From: Montifringilla adamsi
Taxonomy: Eukaryota > Chordata > Aves > Passeriformes > Passeridae
Assembly (NCBI GenBank): GCA_017590115.1
Contig: JAGGNK010008670.1
Coordinates: 1-64,000, forward strand
DNA length: 64,000 nt
Direction: 5' to 3'
Under the pieces are notes generated by a model, which searched no databases, was not told the origin of the DNA, and saw nothing but the letters and a program-made list of their open reading frames with translations. This document shows positions 1-13,625 of this stretch, piece after piece. A program made the translations under genes and the position numbers. Numbering within the stretch: the stretch's first letter is position 1; each line of letters starts with the position of its first letter.

Positions 1-3000
1 AAAGATGACTAGGGGTAAAATCAGAGGAAACAGAGAAATTACATTTATATCCTAACAGGAGTTATAACGGGACAGAAATTTTAGGGTAAAATACAGGTGC
101 TGTTCCCAGGATAGAACTGGGTTGGCATGCTCCATGATGATTCCCCATGCAACCATAAGCACCTGCTAAGGGGAGTGGAGTGGGATGGAGACACCACAAC
201 CAGGCCCTGCCAAAATCTTTGCAGGGGCAGCAACCTGATGGTACTTTGAAGGTGATTAACTGCATAGCAGCTGTGAGAGAGATGTCTTGCTGCCAAGCCA
301 GCAACTGTGGTAAAACCACTTTCCTCAGATGAACGTGGTTAATTATAACCGAATTGTAATATTAATGCACACCTCTATCCCAAAGTTACCACCTCCAAGT
401 TACAAGAAGCTCTCACTGGGCATGAGCTCTGTACATTTTTTTTTACTGTATCTTTGGAAGTGGAGAGGATTTTACACCAATCAGTAGCAAATATATGCAT
501 GCGTAGAGTCACTCAAGCTTCACCTAAATACAAAGAAATACTCTAAAAGTAAGCCAAGGATGGAGAAAAAGTTAGTGAAGGCTCCATCATAACTGCTGGG
601 ATCAGTCAGTGGGCTGAACCTGTCTTCTCCCCCATAGGAATGCCTGTTGGATTAGAAATGCACTCTGCCTGCTGAATATTTTTACTGGGGACTACAACTT
701 GTCTGTATATTCCTTTGAATGAGTTTTTGTAGAAATACTATCACTGACAGATACAATCACCAACAGTCCCTGAACATTAACCTGTCATAATTTTATATTT
801 ATAAAGAGTATAGTTCCATAAACTGTTCCATAAAGTTGCAAAGTGTGACTCCTTCATGGATGCTAGCAGTTGCCAGCAGCAGGTAACATATTCAAATAGG
901 AAGTCCAGCTGAGGGATCATAAAGTGGGAAGACCTGCTGAGGGGTCTCCCTTATGCTCTTGGCCTATTTCCCTGAATGTCAGTCTGACTTCCCTCGAATC
1001 CAGCAGGACTACTTAACGAAGGGTCCCTGTAACAGGACACTGACAGACTGGTCAGGCACAACAAGGGTCTCAGCTTTCCTGGGGCACTGACAAGCTGGGC
1101 AGCTTGTTCTTCCTGGAATTTCTTGAGCAGCAAAAGTGCTCCATAAGTGCTTCTCAAGTAATAGCCTCCTGTGAAGGACAGCACGGGAAGAACTTCTCAG
1201 AGTGCTCCCAGTCACAAGTACAGGCAGTTTTCTTTGAGATATATAATTATGCACAGAGAGAGGCACCCAGCCACACACATAGATATGAGAGTCCCTGTAT
1301 TCTACTGCCAAAATATTTACACACAAAAGGAAAACAGCTCACTGGCCTGCAAAACACTGGAGGGTATGTTCTCAGCTGCTTAGAGAGATGTAGTGGTTGC
1401 ATGTGCTCCATATTACACAGCAGTGCCCATGGCTGGTTCCTCTTGTACTGAGGAAAGCTGATTCCTTAAATGACTCCTGTCACTCCTTTGCTCCTGAGTG
1501 TTTACTCCTCCACTCTCGGAACACCAGCTTTATTCTAAACAATTTCCAAACACTGTTTTGGTTTCTTCCCAAGCTTTGGAGGTGGATGAAATAAACACGG
1601 CTGTTCAAACAAAGTAAGACAGTCTACTAGTGTTCATCAACTTAAAAGCAACCACCCTCAGTGGCAATAAAGCAACAACTGAGTGTGAGATTTGTACTCT
1701 GGAATCATCCAAAAAAATTGCCTTTGTTTTTAAAACAACAACTGATCTGTCACCTTCTTAGCATTCTCCATAACATCCAACTAGTTCAGGAGATGGTGTG
1801 TACAGTCCTGCATACTCCACCTTTATTACAGGAGTAGAGAACAAATTAAAGCCACAACAGAGACAACAGAGTTGCCAATGTACAAAAGAAGCTGCAGGGT
1901 CTCAAGAGTCTCAGTGAGAGGTAACAGTCCTCAGCAACCAGAAGAAACAAAAGACATCCTGTCTGTCTTTTCTTTTTAAAGTCAACTATTTGGGTGGGAC
2001 TATCCAGCTAGCAGTAGCACAGTCTCTTCAGAGGTATTCAGAGATGCATTCTATGCCCATAGTAGTATTTTCTGTATTACTGATAGCATCCCCTCTCAGC
2101 CTTTATCTTTGCAGCAAGATTAACACATAAAATTCATGCAAGGCCTATTAGACAAATTGGACAATACATTACAGTTGAAATGCACAACCCCAAAGCATCA
2201 AACAATTTTTTTCTGCACAGTAGAGCTGAACTAGTGCAAATGACAGGCCCAGCCAATGGATGGACTTCCTTTGCTGCATTCAAAACAACACGGCAATAGT
2301 CCAGTAAACCTCTCTGCTTTTCAAACATGTTAATGATCTCCAGCTTCACATCTCAAGTATCTTCCATGCTAAGATTCCTAACAATGCACTGAAGGATGCT
2401 CTGTACCCCAAGCAAGGAACAGACTAGTGCCAAATTGGAGGAATCATGGCATAAATTCTCTCAGGCATACTGGCATGCAAGTGGATATAGCAATTTCAGA
2501 AAGCCAAGATATAGCAGGAACAGGAAACATATATATAACTAAACACACAGCTGAGCTTGGCTGCAAGAACCTTGAAACTTCCCCATAAACCTTTCAGATT
2601 CTGGGACCTACCAGAGCCTTGCAGAAAACTTCATTAAAAATGCTACCATGGAAACAGCAAGGAGGCAGATTTTCTTGCCTCTAGCAGAATTTAGCACTCA
2701 TTCAAGAAATGAGGCTCAGGAAACATATTCCTAGGGTTCATAAAAATACTTTGTGAGAAGTAAATATTGGGAAGAAGCAAAGATCATTAAAAGGGGGCAC
2801 TACTCTCAAAAGCAGTTCCGCAAAGGTGCAAAGAAGTCCCCCAAAAGTTTTCACAAAGCGCCAAACCCAAGTCTCATGATGTGCCTCACAATTAGCTGTG
2901 TGCTGCTCCCCCATAAATCCTTTCAGAAAATTTCAGGCACAAAAGGCTAAGATCATTTGGCACCTGTGCAGTGCATGTGTTTGCCTGCTGAGTCAAAATG

Positions 3001-3146
3001 GCTTGGAAAGAACATATTTTTGCTCATAAAGCAATACACAACAGCAAATTTTCAGGCCACTGGGGCTTGTGCTCTGCAGTGCAAATGGTGATGCCATTCT
3101 CTTGTTACACTAGCAACATCACTGTCATTAGGTCTCTCGTTAATAG

Positions 3147-3184
3147 GATTCCTACTTAAAAAAAAGGATTCCTACTTAAAAAAA
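3147..3184. repeat. Short tandem duplication, about 19-bp unit
   Basis: The unit GGATTCCTACTTAAAAAAA occurs twice back to back with a one-base length difference in the A run. This looks like simple replication slippage and has no apparent function. Confidence 0.85.
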
Positions 3185-3601
3185 GAGTAACAAGTGTGCC
3201 ATTCAAACAAAGGAAGAGGAAGAACCATCCCCCTTACTAGTCCTTCATGAAGTTCTAGTAAAAATAAAATAAATAGACTGCCTTCTCCATACAGCAAGGA
3301 TGTATCCAGCATTTCCATCATCATTTGATTTCAGTGTCCAGCTCCAGCATATCACACTGGGCTAGCACATATGTCAATACAGACATGAAGTCATCAGCTC
3401 CATACAGCTTCCTTGGGTTGAAGGGAACACAATCAGTGAGAGACAAATCACATTTTTTTTACCAGTTTCCATGTTTGAAAGGATAGCACTCTTTTGTGCC
3501 TTCTCTACCCAGCATGTCTGTATTACTCTAGAACTCCCTGTCACCAATGTGCAGCAAAGAGAACATCACCTGTCACTCACCGCACAGGAGACCAGCTCCA
3601 T

Positions 3602-3659
3602 CTTGTCCTTCAAACAAGCACAAATCTCAATCCTGTCCTTCAAACAAGCACAAATCTTA
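3602..3659. repeat. Tandem duplication, 30-bp period
   Basis: Two nearly identical copies containing TGTCCTTCAAACAAGCACAA are spaced 30 bases apart. The duplication keeps the local frame open and so creates spurious short ORFs on the + strand. No function is apparent. Confidence 0.85.
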
Positions 3660-5379
3660 TGTTGCACACCTTGAGGCATGCAAGGGAAATTTAGAGACTG
3701 GGCTCACCCTGGCACCAGCTCAACTGGTGAATTGCTGAAAAGGTTGCCATGCCAGTCTGGCCTGACCTTCACATGCACTGCTATCATTGCCTAAAAGGTG
3801 ATGAATAGTCTCAGTTTGGCAACACCACAACACCCCAGTGCAGGATCAGTATGCCAGCGAAGGGCTGCCCTGAGCCCCAGCCTCAGGGTCAGCAGCAGTA
3901 AGCAGGTGGAACTCACCTATTTCTACATTCAAATCCCTTTGTTTGTCATTCCTACTTGTTTCTAGGCAATAAAAGCTCATTTCAGGTATTCAGAGACAAC
4001 ACCAACTGGTCCACGGATTTAAGGATGCAGCCAGTCTTTGGGAATGTGTGTTGCTGTTCTAGCCTTGTCCAACAAAGGGGCACAGGGGGAAAGGAGGAGG
4101 ACATGGAGTTTTCACCAGGCCTGTGCTTGTGGGCTGCAGAGGACATCTGCACTGAGGAGGAAATGGAAATGGGAAAGAGGGAAACACAACCTTATGGGAC
4201 ACAGTTCTGGCACCACATTTCCTCTTGTTCCTGCTGTCATGGAAAACCACAGGTAGAAGTCTCTCAGACCTTGCATCCCTGAACACCCAGGAGAAGTGGA
4301 GTTTTACCTAGATCACAGCACCCTGCCTGGCTGCACTGACACGAGCACAGGCCAATCACTTCACCCAGCAGCATCCCTCATTTTCCTCCCATTGCTTCCA
4401 AATCCTCCCAAATCCCACCTGCATCTGTGCTGGGGCCAGTGCCTGCTCCCAGCCCAAGCAGAGGCTGTCACACAGCCCTGCACCAGCTGCCACCCTGGGA
4501 GAGCTGGGAATACACCAACAGCTTGGCTCCCTGGGCTCCTGAACCCTCAGACCAGTCCTTAGATGCACAAAATAAGCCAAACCTGCCCCTCTGGGCACAG
4601 GTGAACACAACGCCATCATCCCCAAGGAATTCTGGCATTTGCCTCTTCACCTCTGCCCTCTACCTCTGCCCTCTTCCAGCAGACACAGGTAGGACTGGGT
4701 GTCAGAAATGGCAGACAGGAAAAGAGAAACCCTGCATCCCTCTGACTTACCCTGCAGTGTGGGCAGGACCAAGGGCCCTCCACTGCAGACCTCCAGGGCC
4801 AGAGCCTCTTGGCTTCAGCTCCTCAAACACCAAAGCTTCTGACATCACTGGGCCCACTTAATGGTTCTTCCTGTCCTGAAGGAGAGGAGGAAAAAAAAAA
4901 TTAAGCCCACTGTGGAAGTCAAAGGATGCCATCTTTCACACCTCCCTTTTGATTGCTCACTACAGGGGTTTCTGGTACAGAAACCACTGAACTGGACTTC
5001 ACTGAGCTGCTACACAAAGCTGCTCACAGCAGGCAAAGGCAAGAGGTGCACACAGCACTGAGAAGCAGCACCTGGACTTTGGGGAACACAAGTTCATTGA
5101 GTTCCAGAGCCAGGGGATGACATTTGGGAACAATCCTTGCTTTCTGGAGGCAATTCAGGCCCCAGAAGTAATAGGAGACTACGAATGCCTGGAAGCAGCA
5201 GTGCCACAGCTGTGCGATTTGCACTCTGGGCACTGTGGCCCCACAAGGACAGGACAAGCACGAGGCGGCGGCACCCAGGGAGGCGTGAGGGCAGCCTTTC
5301 CCCGGGAGGCTGCAGCACCTCCTGTCAGCCAGCAGGCGGAGGCAGCGAGCAGCCCATACGCAGCTCCCCCCTCCCACAC

Positions 5380-5720
5380 ACAACACCGCTCCTTGCTGCG
5401 CATGCGCAGTAACTCTGTGTTGCGCTCGTGTGGCGGTCCGAGTCGTCACTCGTCCCTTTGCTTTTTTGAGTCCTGTCGCTTACGTGCACGGTTTTTTGCT
5501 GGGTGTTTTTATGTTTAAGGAGTTTTATTACTCCTTTTTAATTGCGCATGCACGGCGCTGCAGCGTTCGTGTGCACGGGTGGGATCCTCTGTGCTGCACA
5601 TGTGCAGCCTTATTTGCAGCGCTAACGAGCAGAAGAGCCCAGCCCGTGCTCGGGTTTGGGAGGAGCGCAGCAATGCACAAGATGGACGTTTCAAACAAGG
5701 CAGGTCAGTGCAGTGCAAAC
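5380..5720. promoter_or_regulatory. GC-rich patch with NRF1 motifs, possible promoter
   Basis: This CpG-containing patch sits in otherwise AT-rich sequence. It carries a perfect NRF1 palindrome, TGCGCATGCGCA, at 5397-5408 and a second NRF1-like site, TGCGCATGCAC, at 5543-5553. NRF1 palindromes are typical of TATA-less housekeeping promoters. A donor-like GTCAGT follows at about 5705. An acceptor-like CACAG at about 5829 precedes a short frame starting MDVLEHIQQ, so a transcript on + is conceivable. I recognise no product, and a non-coding RNA is equally possible. Confidence 0.35.
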
Positions 5721-8700
5721 AGCCTGGAAGGTGAGGGTGGCACAGAACAAACGGCTACTGCACACGCAGTAGCACCAGTCAGAACTGTAACGTGGAAAAA
5801 TGTGCTCTCCTTCTCACCCCCAACACAGGAGCCCAGGATGGACGTCCTGGAGCACATCCAGCAGAGCACCAAGGAGCTCTGCAGGAGCCACAGCCCTAAA
5901 TACTCACGGTGGCACGGAAAACACCTTTGCATCCTGTCAACCTCACAGCTCTTAACTGGTCCCAGGATGGGATGAGGCACTCTTAGGCAAACTAGATTTT
6001 TCATGCAGTTCTCACATGCCAGCCCTTTGAGCCCTCGAGGGAGTGAGTCGGGGGCGGGGGGATGGGACTGACCACGCGTCTGAGGGTGGAGCAGGAAATT
6101 GGCTCAGAACACGCTGCCCACCTCTGCAGGACCCTCTCCTCTGATCACCTTTCCTATAGCAATACTCAGAATGTTTGAGATCTGGGCCCACCGCTGAGGA
6201 CCAGGTATGCCTATGAATTGCTAAAACAAGCAACAAGCCACAGATATTCCTTATGTCTTGAAACCCTGGGAACAAACAGGGCACGTGCAGGTGCGGACAA
6301 GACAAAATTCATGTTTGCACAGACACCTGCATGGACACGCACGTAGTGTGCTAACAAAAATCCGCTTGCATGGACCCACAAGAGCTTGCACAGACAGGTG
6401 TGCCCATGGACAGAGATCTCACAGCACAGCTACACAGATCACAACTAACCTGGCTGCTCCCAGGCTCTACCCATCAGGGCTGCAAGGCAGCTCTCCTCTG
6501 AGAAGGCAGCTGGGTCTTATACATAGTTGCACTCAAATCTTTGGTCTTTGAAATGAGATTTATGAGGATAGATTCTGGTAGCAGCTTGTGACATCATCTT
6601 CATGTTCTACAGTCTGCTTTTTAGTCCAGCATCAAAATCTTGCTTGGGCTTCAACACAAAGCTTTGACAACTGATGTCATCTGAACCCAGCTAATGGAAT
6701 CTGTCAACATTGCACACCAAATCCAATACACAAGGAATAAAGTTGAAGAAAAGAGTCAAATTCTAAATTTCTCAAAGCACGTGTTTCAATTCTTACAAGG
6801 AGTAATGGCTGGGGAAGTTCTGGAGTGGTCAAATGTGCTGTCCAGAACTGAATTGCCTCCTTTGCCTGCACATGGATGGACAGAAGTTACCCCTCTGCAC
6901 GGGATACATTTTATACCTTGTGTGTAACTACAGGGTGGCTTGAAAGCACTTTTTTTTCCTGAATTCTTACAGTTCTAGAGGCCGCACTGTTATTGACACA
7001 GGAGAGCCTCCTCACCAAAATGAAACAAGAAACATTCAGTCCTCAGTAAAAGTACGATTTTAAAAGTGACTATGTCTGTGCATGTCAGTTTTCAGACCCA
7101 CAGCTTGGCTGAGCAAATGAACACTTAGGAAAATCTCAGAAGAATTTTCAGATGTTTAAAAATTTATTTAGATATAGATAAGAGGCATACTTGTTTATTG
7201 TTATTTCAGCCATTAGAACAAGAAAGGTAATGTTATCTAAGTACTGAGGGTTTTTAGCATCATGCTAAAAGCAAGTGCAATGTAAGATGTGCTGTATATA
7301 GACCCACCAATAATTGTTTCAGCTAATTCCATTCCTTTATTGGAAAATGAGAAGTAACTCTGTTAAGGAAAGATGGAGCAGAAAAATCTAATTGAAGCAA
7401 AGTGGGATGTAAAGTATCGTGCAGCCTTAGTGGCTGTACGCCAGTCCAAGCAAAACTGCTGACTGTAACTCTCTCTTACATATAGCAGTCCAACGGGTTC
7501 CTAGCAAGGTCTTGCTATAAGGAGGCTCAGCTAATGCTCTTCTTGTTTTCCACAAGTCTTCAGGGCAGGTTTCAAGAAATACTGCCAAATATCCATACCT
7601 AAGAAAGCACTCTAACATGTCTTCAGACTTCTGCCCCAAATAATTTGTAGCTTTCTTATTCTCTCAGCATTGAAGCCTTTTAAAAATTCATCTCACTTAC
7701 TGTCCCTGATTTACAGCCAAAGTCCCTGATTTTCTCTCCCCGCTTCACTAGGTCATTGTCATCTCCTTGCCAAGAACCCAGAAGAAACATTGTTTTTATT
7801 TTTGCAAGTTTCTTCCTATTCTAAAAACTCTTCAGAGCTGAAATTCTTTTCAGCCTTTTGTGCCTTTCAATTTCACTTATTCTCATTTATGCTATGGCCT
7901 TTTCCTTTTTTCTTTCAAGCTTTCCTGTCCTTTACAATCCTTTCCTTTACAGCTTTTCCTGCATTCTCCCTCACTATATAGATGCAGAGAGAATGGTTTT
8001 TGCCCCACCGCAAGCCCAGCAACTCTGCCCATGTAGTTCAGCTGCGCTCCATCATTATTTGGTCTGGCTACTCTCTTCCATTCCATAATAAAAGAAGTCA
8101 GGGAGCTAGGTGACAGCCTACAGCAACTATTATCTGCTGATTTTGTTCTCTGTCTTTTCTGAAAAGGAACATTGAGAAATCTAAATAGAGAGTTTCAGCT
8201 GGCACTGTAAGGGCTAGATGTACAGCAAGATGTATATCTCCCTGTGATTAAAACTGGGGTCACTTTTAAACCAATAATAAAAACTTTCCTGGTGCAATAT
8301 CCTAACATCCTGAGTCATTCAAAGACTGCAACACAGCAATATAACAGATTCTGAGAGGCTTCAAAATAAGGAAACACTCCTGGTTTGATAATATAAAGGA
8401 CACATTTATCATAAGTGTTTGTCAATGAATGTATTCTTAGCAGACTCAATTGAGTGAAACAAATTTTCAAAGAACTACAAGTCCTGCAGTGGAGTCCCAA
8501 CAGAAAGTTGAGAAAAGCAGGTAGAAGAAAAACAACATTGGAAATCTATATGACTTATGCCTTTTGCCCACTTTACTGGTTTGGTCTGATACAAAAGGTC
8601 TGGCAACAAAGAAGGGCTGGAAACAATCTCAGTGGGGGCCCCCACATGGGCGCATGTGTTTAGTTGTCCAGGTTTATTCATAATGTACTTGAGAACCGAA

Positions 8701-9374
8701 CTAGGGTCACCTAGCTGCTGCCAGGAGTTGGTGAGAAATGATCTGTACAAATACTGAGAGCCTGCCTGGTCAAATGTTAATAAAGGTTTGTTGTTTTACA
8801 GGAGGTTTACTCCTATAAATAGTGTGACTGAATAAACAGTACTTAGGTGTAGAAAACCTGGGATGGTCAATAACCTTGTTGCTGCAAAGGAGAGAAACAA
8901 AGCTGTAGAAATTGCACTAATTGCTCCTCTTATATCCCAGAACACTTCAGAAGACTGCATGATGGAAGGCAAAAAATACAAGCTTCAGTCCCGCTAAGCT
9001 CACCAGCATACAGCCAAAGGTCTAAGTATCAATGAATATGTGTAAGGAGACAAAAGGTGAGAAATGCACTTAGACCAGAAAGTGATACCAAGATCTGTCA
9101 CAAAAGCTACATGGCCCTGGAAATGTTTCTGCCTTCACAATCTGCAGAGTAAGACATTCCTATATTAGGGGCTATGAAGATCAGCACTTCTGGCCTGCTT
9201 CCTTATATGGTAAGGAATTTTAAGGCTTTGAAGAGAAACATAAAATATAATAGCTCTTAAATCAGTAAAACTCATGTCATTGCTCTTTTCAGTACAGTGG
9301 ATCCAGTATGCATTCAAGTTTTTCTTCATTCATGTTCTCATCCTTCAAAAATTAATTGTTAGATTTGCAGATTA
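5721..9374. other. Intergenic sequence, nothing recognised
   Basis: AT-rich unique-looking sequence with short random open frames. A minus-strand open frame at 7427-7639 (70 codons) has ordinary amino-acid composition but no family resemblance and no flanking splice signals that I trust. No RNA gene seen. Confidence 0.55.
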
Positions 9375-9545
9375 TCATAGAATGGCTTGGGTAGAAGAGA
9401 TCTGAAAGATCATCTGGTTCCAACCCCTGCCTCGCTTCCACCACGGGCAGGGATGTCAACCACTAGAACAGGTTGCTTAGGGCCCCATCCAGCCTGGCCT
9501 GGGAACACTTAGGACTGGGACAAGGGGTATGCTGCATCAAACCAG
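9375..9545 (-). mobile_element. CR1 LINE 3' fragment
   Basis: The + strand shows the reverse complement of a CR1 3' end. It begins TCATAGAATGG, continues with the GATCATCTGGTTCCAACCCC block, and reaches the GGGCCCCATCCAGCCTGGCC block. CR1 is the dominant avian LINE and is usually 5'-truncated, as here. An A/C-rich simple tract follows at about 9550-9595. Confidence 0.9.
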
Positions 9546-12500
9546 TAGCTAAAAAAAACCAAAAAAACAAAAAACCAAACCAAAAAAAACCCCAAGCTTT
9601 TTAAAACATTCAGAGGTCTAGAGGTCTTGATTGGGTTCAAAAATGATGTGGCAGACCTAAATAAAATTTGCTGACCTATATACAACTTGAAGGCAATTGC
9701 TCAGAGTTTCGCTAGGTATATATCAGCTACATCATCTCTGAAAGAAACAGAGCGGACAGCTTTGAATTAAAGGAGGAATTAGTAAGGGGATGACACTGGA
9801 GATAGTGTTAGGGAACAGAAACAGGTAGTTTGCCTTATTAACAGAGAAGTTTAAGAGGAGGTTTATTGTGATATGCCATAAAATGAGTAAAGCTACTACT
9901 GAGTCCGTGGTTTTATTTGAGACTGAAGAATGTCTTGTGTCCAAAAGCTTGTCTACTTTCTTCTACTAAATCAGCTGATCTAGTAAAGACCTCTACCTGT
10001 GATTTCTGTTTCTTGTGTCCTGCTGTATTGTCCATGGTCATGTTTCAATGTCACAGCGATCATATTGAAGTAAGGGGATTTCCCCATACACTGCAACTGG
10101 CACTAAAACTCTATTTGTACCAGCCATGATTAGCTGTGAAGACACACTTGGACACAGGTCTTTGAAGGATGTGATGAGCAACAAAACAAGAATTATAGAG
10201 ATTTCCCTATGAGAGTTCTTTAATATAAGCAGCTCATAAAAAGCTATATTAAAAATTGGAAGACCCCTACTTCAATATACAATTTGTGGTCCTGTCCATC
10301 TCCATTTATCCTCTTAATACTTAATGGCCACATTCTCCAGCATGACTCTGCAGTGCATAAGAGCACTCTTACTATCTGACATCTCCCAATCCTTTCACCT
10401 ATCACAGATGTTCCAAGTTGCTATCACTGCTGCTGTGTCATTTCTTGCTCTTTTGCTCTTCTTTCACCTCTCATCTGAACCAATGCATAGCTTTGATCTG
10501 TCTTAACTCTCCAAGTGCAGTTAAGAAGCAATAAAAAACAGAAGAGCAGTGTATAAATAGTAATTTTTAGGAAAATGCAGTGCTTTTCCCATCGTTTCTA
10601 TTACTTCAGAACAAAGCTCTGCCATCTCTAATACAAGTAATCACAGAAGGGTGTCATTACAAGTTTACATATAATATTTGAAGACTACAGTGGCTCCACA
10701 TATACCTAAGATGTTAGAAAGAAGAAACACATTACTTTAAGTGAACTTAAAAATATTAAATGTTCCAGGGATGAAGAAGATAATGGAACCAAAACATTTT
10801 CTACTACGCTATTCATAAAAGAGAGAGGTTTCCTCTTAAAATAAAGAGAGGTTTACTCTTTGCTGTACCCTTTTCTCAATGAAACACTTTTTCTCAACAT
10901 GTATTGACATAAATGATTTTGTACTTTATCCAAATGGGCTTCTTGAACATAACCTTTATTGATGTTAAGTGCTTAATAACTACAAGCTAAATGTGATGGT
11001 CTCTCAGCTGGAGCATTATACCCATTAAAACTTTAAATAAAACAATTTTCAACTTAAGGACAAAGTGGGATGTTTGTAGTATTTTTTTTAAGCAAGAATC
11101 ATGCCACAAATAATTCTGTAGTATAGCTTTATTAAAAAGCAAAAAAAAAACATTTAAAAGAAAAATATTGTCTGGGGATTTCTACTACAAAATTTTTATT
11201 CCTTTTATAATAGAGAATACAGCAATGAAATCCAGAAACTTCGTAGCAGTCATCCCTATGTGATCTAAAATATTCAGAACATCCCTTGATAATGGCTATT
11301 AGAAGAATATATGGGATCCCTTAAATAACAAAAAGTATGCCTTAAACTTTTCCTGAAACACTAAAAATTTCATTTTAATCAGGGCTTCTGTGGAAGATAC
11401 TGGGGAATACAGAATGAGAAAGCTCTGTAGCCTTGACTTAGTGCTAACAAAATGTTAAAGTTAACCACTGAAGTTCACTTCATACCCAAGATGTTATAGT
11501 CAGAAGCATTGCAGGGCTTCTAGAAAATTTAAGTAATCATGGAAAATATAAATTCAGCCACAAAAATAGTACTGAAAAACTCTAAGGTTCAAAATGCACT
11601 CAAATCCACCTGCTTTGTATCTTAAGTGTCACCCAAAAGAACTATATCAGTGTGAACTGCTATACCAAACTGATCTTCATAGGCAATAGCTGCATCAAAA
11701 TATAAACAGTCACTAGCAAAATTGTCAGAAAAAAAGCAAACAGAGCTTAGGCCTTCTTACTGTGTCAGTCATGGATTTTAGAACACAACCAAGTGTCCTT
11801 TCATCCCCAGTTTGTACTATTAAATTTATCTTCCTATGAGCAACTAATGTAAAGAATGCAGGGCATGGGTAATGTGATTGCTGTTGCCCAGCCCAGTGAA
11901 CAGAACTGCTGCATCTGCATTGTGAACAATCTGGAAGCTGTGGGGAAACATTGATGAAAATCCTGATAAAAGACAATGAAAAAATAACCGGACTGTGCAG
12001 TGAGAAAAGCATGAGTGTTGTTTCAATGTTTGCACAGGATAAATAATGCTATGGCCTGTATGAACTATGCTGCTGGAAAAATCATCACTGAGCCACACCT
12101 GATACACATGGATCAATTAATAAGAGAAGACATTGTCAAAATACTTATGTCCAGCTTCCTAACATAGTCCCAAAATATTTTTAAGAAACCCATTTCATAC
12201 AGCATATACTGCTAAGGCAGCTATATTTGACAGCTATTGTAACTATGAGAGAGTGTAAAACTAAGGCTTAATCTTTTAACATGTGCACATTTTCTTGGAA
12301 TGATGCACCTGAGACAGCAAACATACCCAGCACAGCCAACATTACAGAGCAAGAAGTTGTTTTCCACAGAATTTCAACAGAAAAACAATTCTTTATCTCT
12401 TCTCTAAGTGAAATACTTCTTTCTCTAAGTGAAATTTACAGCACTACAGCACACAATCAGTGGGATTGAGGCACTCCTAAGACTGACTCAGCACTCCTTT

Positions 12501-13210
12501 AACAGTTCACCAAATACATTTTTTATGCCCAGCCTAAGTATTTTTTAGTACCGTGACAAAACCTCTGTCCTTCAGCACTTTTGACATCAGATTTAGCAGA
12601 GAGATGGGATTTCATACCTACAGATCATATTGTGCTATGATGGTTTTGACAACAAGGACTTCTGATCAGCATCTTATATCCTAGTCTAATGGCCTTTTTC
12701 TAATGCAAACCCACACATCTTAAGATAAATCTCTGCTTAAAGAAGACCTTACTAACTAACCCTTGAGCACACTTAGGCATTCTTAGGTCAAGAACCCAGG
12801 AATCTGTACCTCTAGATTCACATCATTCAGCTCTGATGTCAGTGAGGTCAGGTGCAGAACTTGTTTTACACCACAGATCTATACTGCTGATGTTCTGTAG
12901 AGTCCTGAGGAATTAGTGAAATAAAGACCAGCGTTACCCAAACTGATGGGGTCATGCTGAAACAATTTCTTTGAGGTCAATTAAAATGACCCCTCCCAAC
13001 CAATGTTGCTGTTGCTTCATGCTAGCAGAAACTCCAAATTCTCTGCCCATTTAATCTGAAAAATTAGACCTATGATCACTTCAGTAAAAAAATAAATGTA
13101 GTAATGGTTAAATGCTCAGAGATGGGGAATTAATACTTATGTAGATTTTTGACAACTATAATTGATGAGCATTATTATTAGTGCATCATCTCTATAGTAA
13201 TAGTCTAGTC
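9546..13210. other. Intergenic AT-rich sequence, nothing recognised
   Basis: No coding region, RNA gene or repeat was recognised apart from the A/C-rich simple tract at its left edge. Open frames here are short and AT-biased. Confidence 0.55.
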
Positions 13211-13214
13211 CTAC

Positions 13215-13625
13215 ACAAAGCCTCTGGCTTTGTCTAGTTCAAAGAGGAGACTGAGGAGCAACCTCGTTGCTCCCTGCAGGTTCCTGAGGAAGGGGTGTGG
13301 AGGGGAAGGTGCTAGGCTCTTCTGCCTGGGAGCTGGGGACAGAATGCCTGAGAATGGCTCAAAGCTTTTCCAGGGGAGATTCAGACTAGACATTATGTGA
13401 AAGCATTTCTTTACTAAGAGAGTGGTGAAACACTGGAACCAGCTTCCTAAAAGATGGTTGATGCCCCAGGTACGTCGGTGTTAAGAGGCACTTGGATTGT
13501 GCCCTTAATAATATACTTTAACAATGTTTCAGCCCTGAAGTGGTAAGGCAATTGAACTAGATGATCAGTGTTGATCCTTTCCAAAAGAACTATTCTATTC
13601 TAGTCTAGTCTGGTCTAGTCTAGTC
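13215..13625 (+). mobile_element. CR1 LINE 3' fragment with TCTAG-rich tail
   Basis: Sense-orientation CR1 3' region. It includes the GAGGAGACTGAGGAGCAACC-like segment, the GGCTCAAAGCTTTTCCAGGG segment, the AGAGTGGTGAAACACTGGAAC segment and the terminal GATCCTTTCCAAAAGAAC. It ends in a short microsatellite built from TCTAG and TATTC units (about 13588-13625), the usual CR1 tail behaviour. Confidence 0.9.

Larger units (their letters stand above)
1..5090. other. Intergenic sequence, no gene recognised
   Basis: I see no supported gene here. Open frames are short (at most about 145 codons), lie in GC-rich stretches and resemble no family I know. The part from about 4.25 to 4.9 kb is C-rich and exon-like in composition but has no convincing splice-bounded frame. 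Two small direct repeats are listed separately. In mammals the gene upstream of GYG1 is a mast-cell carboxypeptidase; I looked for its zinc and catalytic motifs and saw none. Confidence 0.6.

Noticed and set aside
7427..7639. Minus-strand 70-codon open frame with balanced composition
   Set aside because: No recognisable family, no promoter or splice context; kept only as a remark in the intergenic entry.
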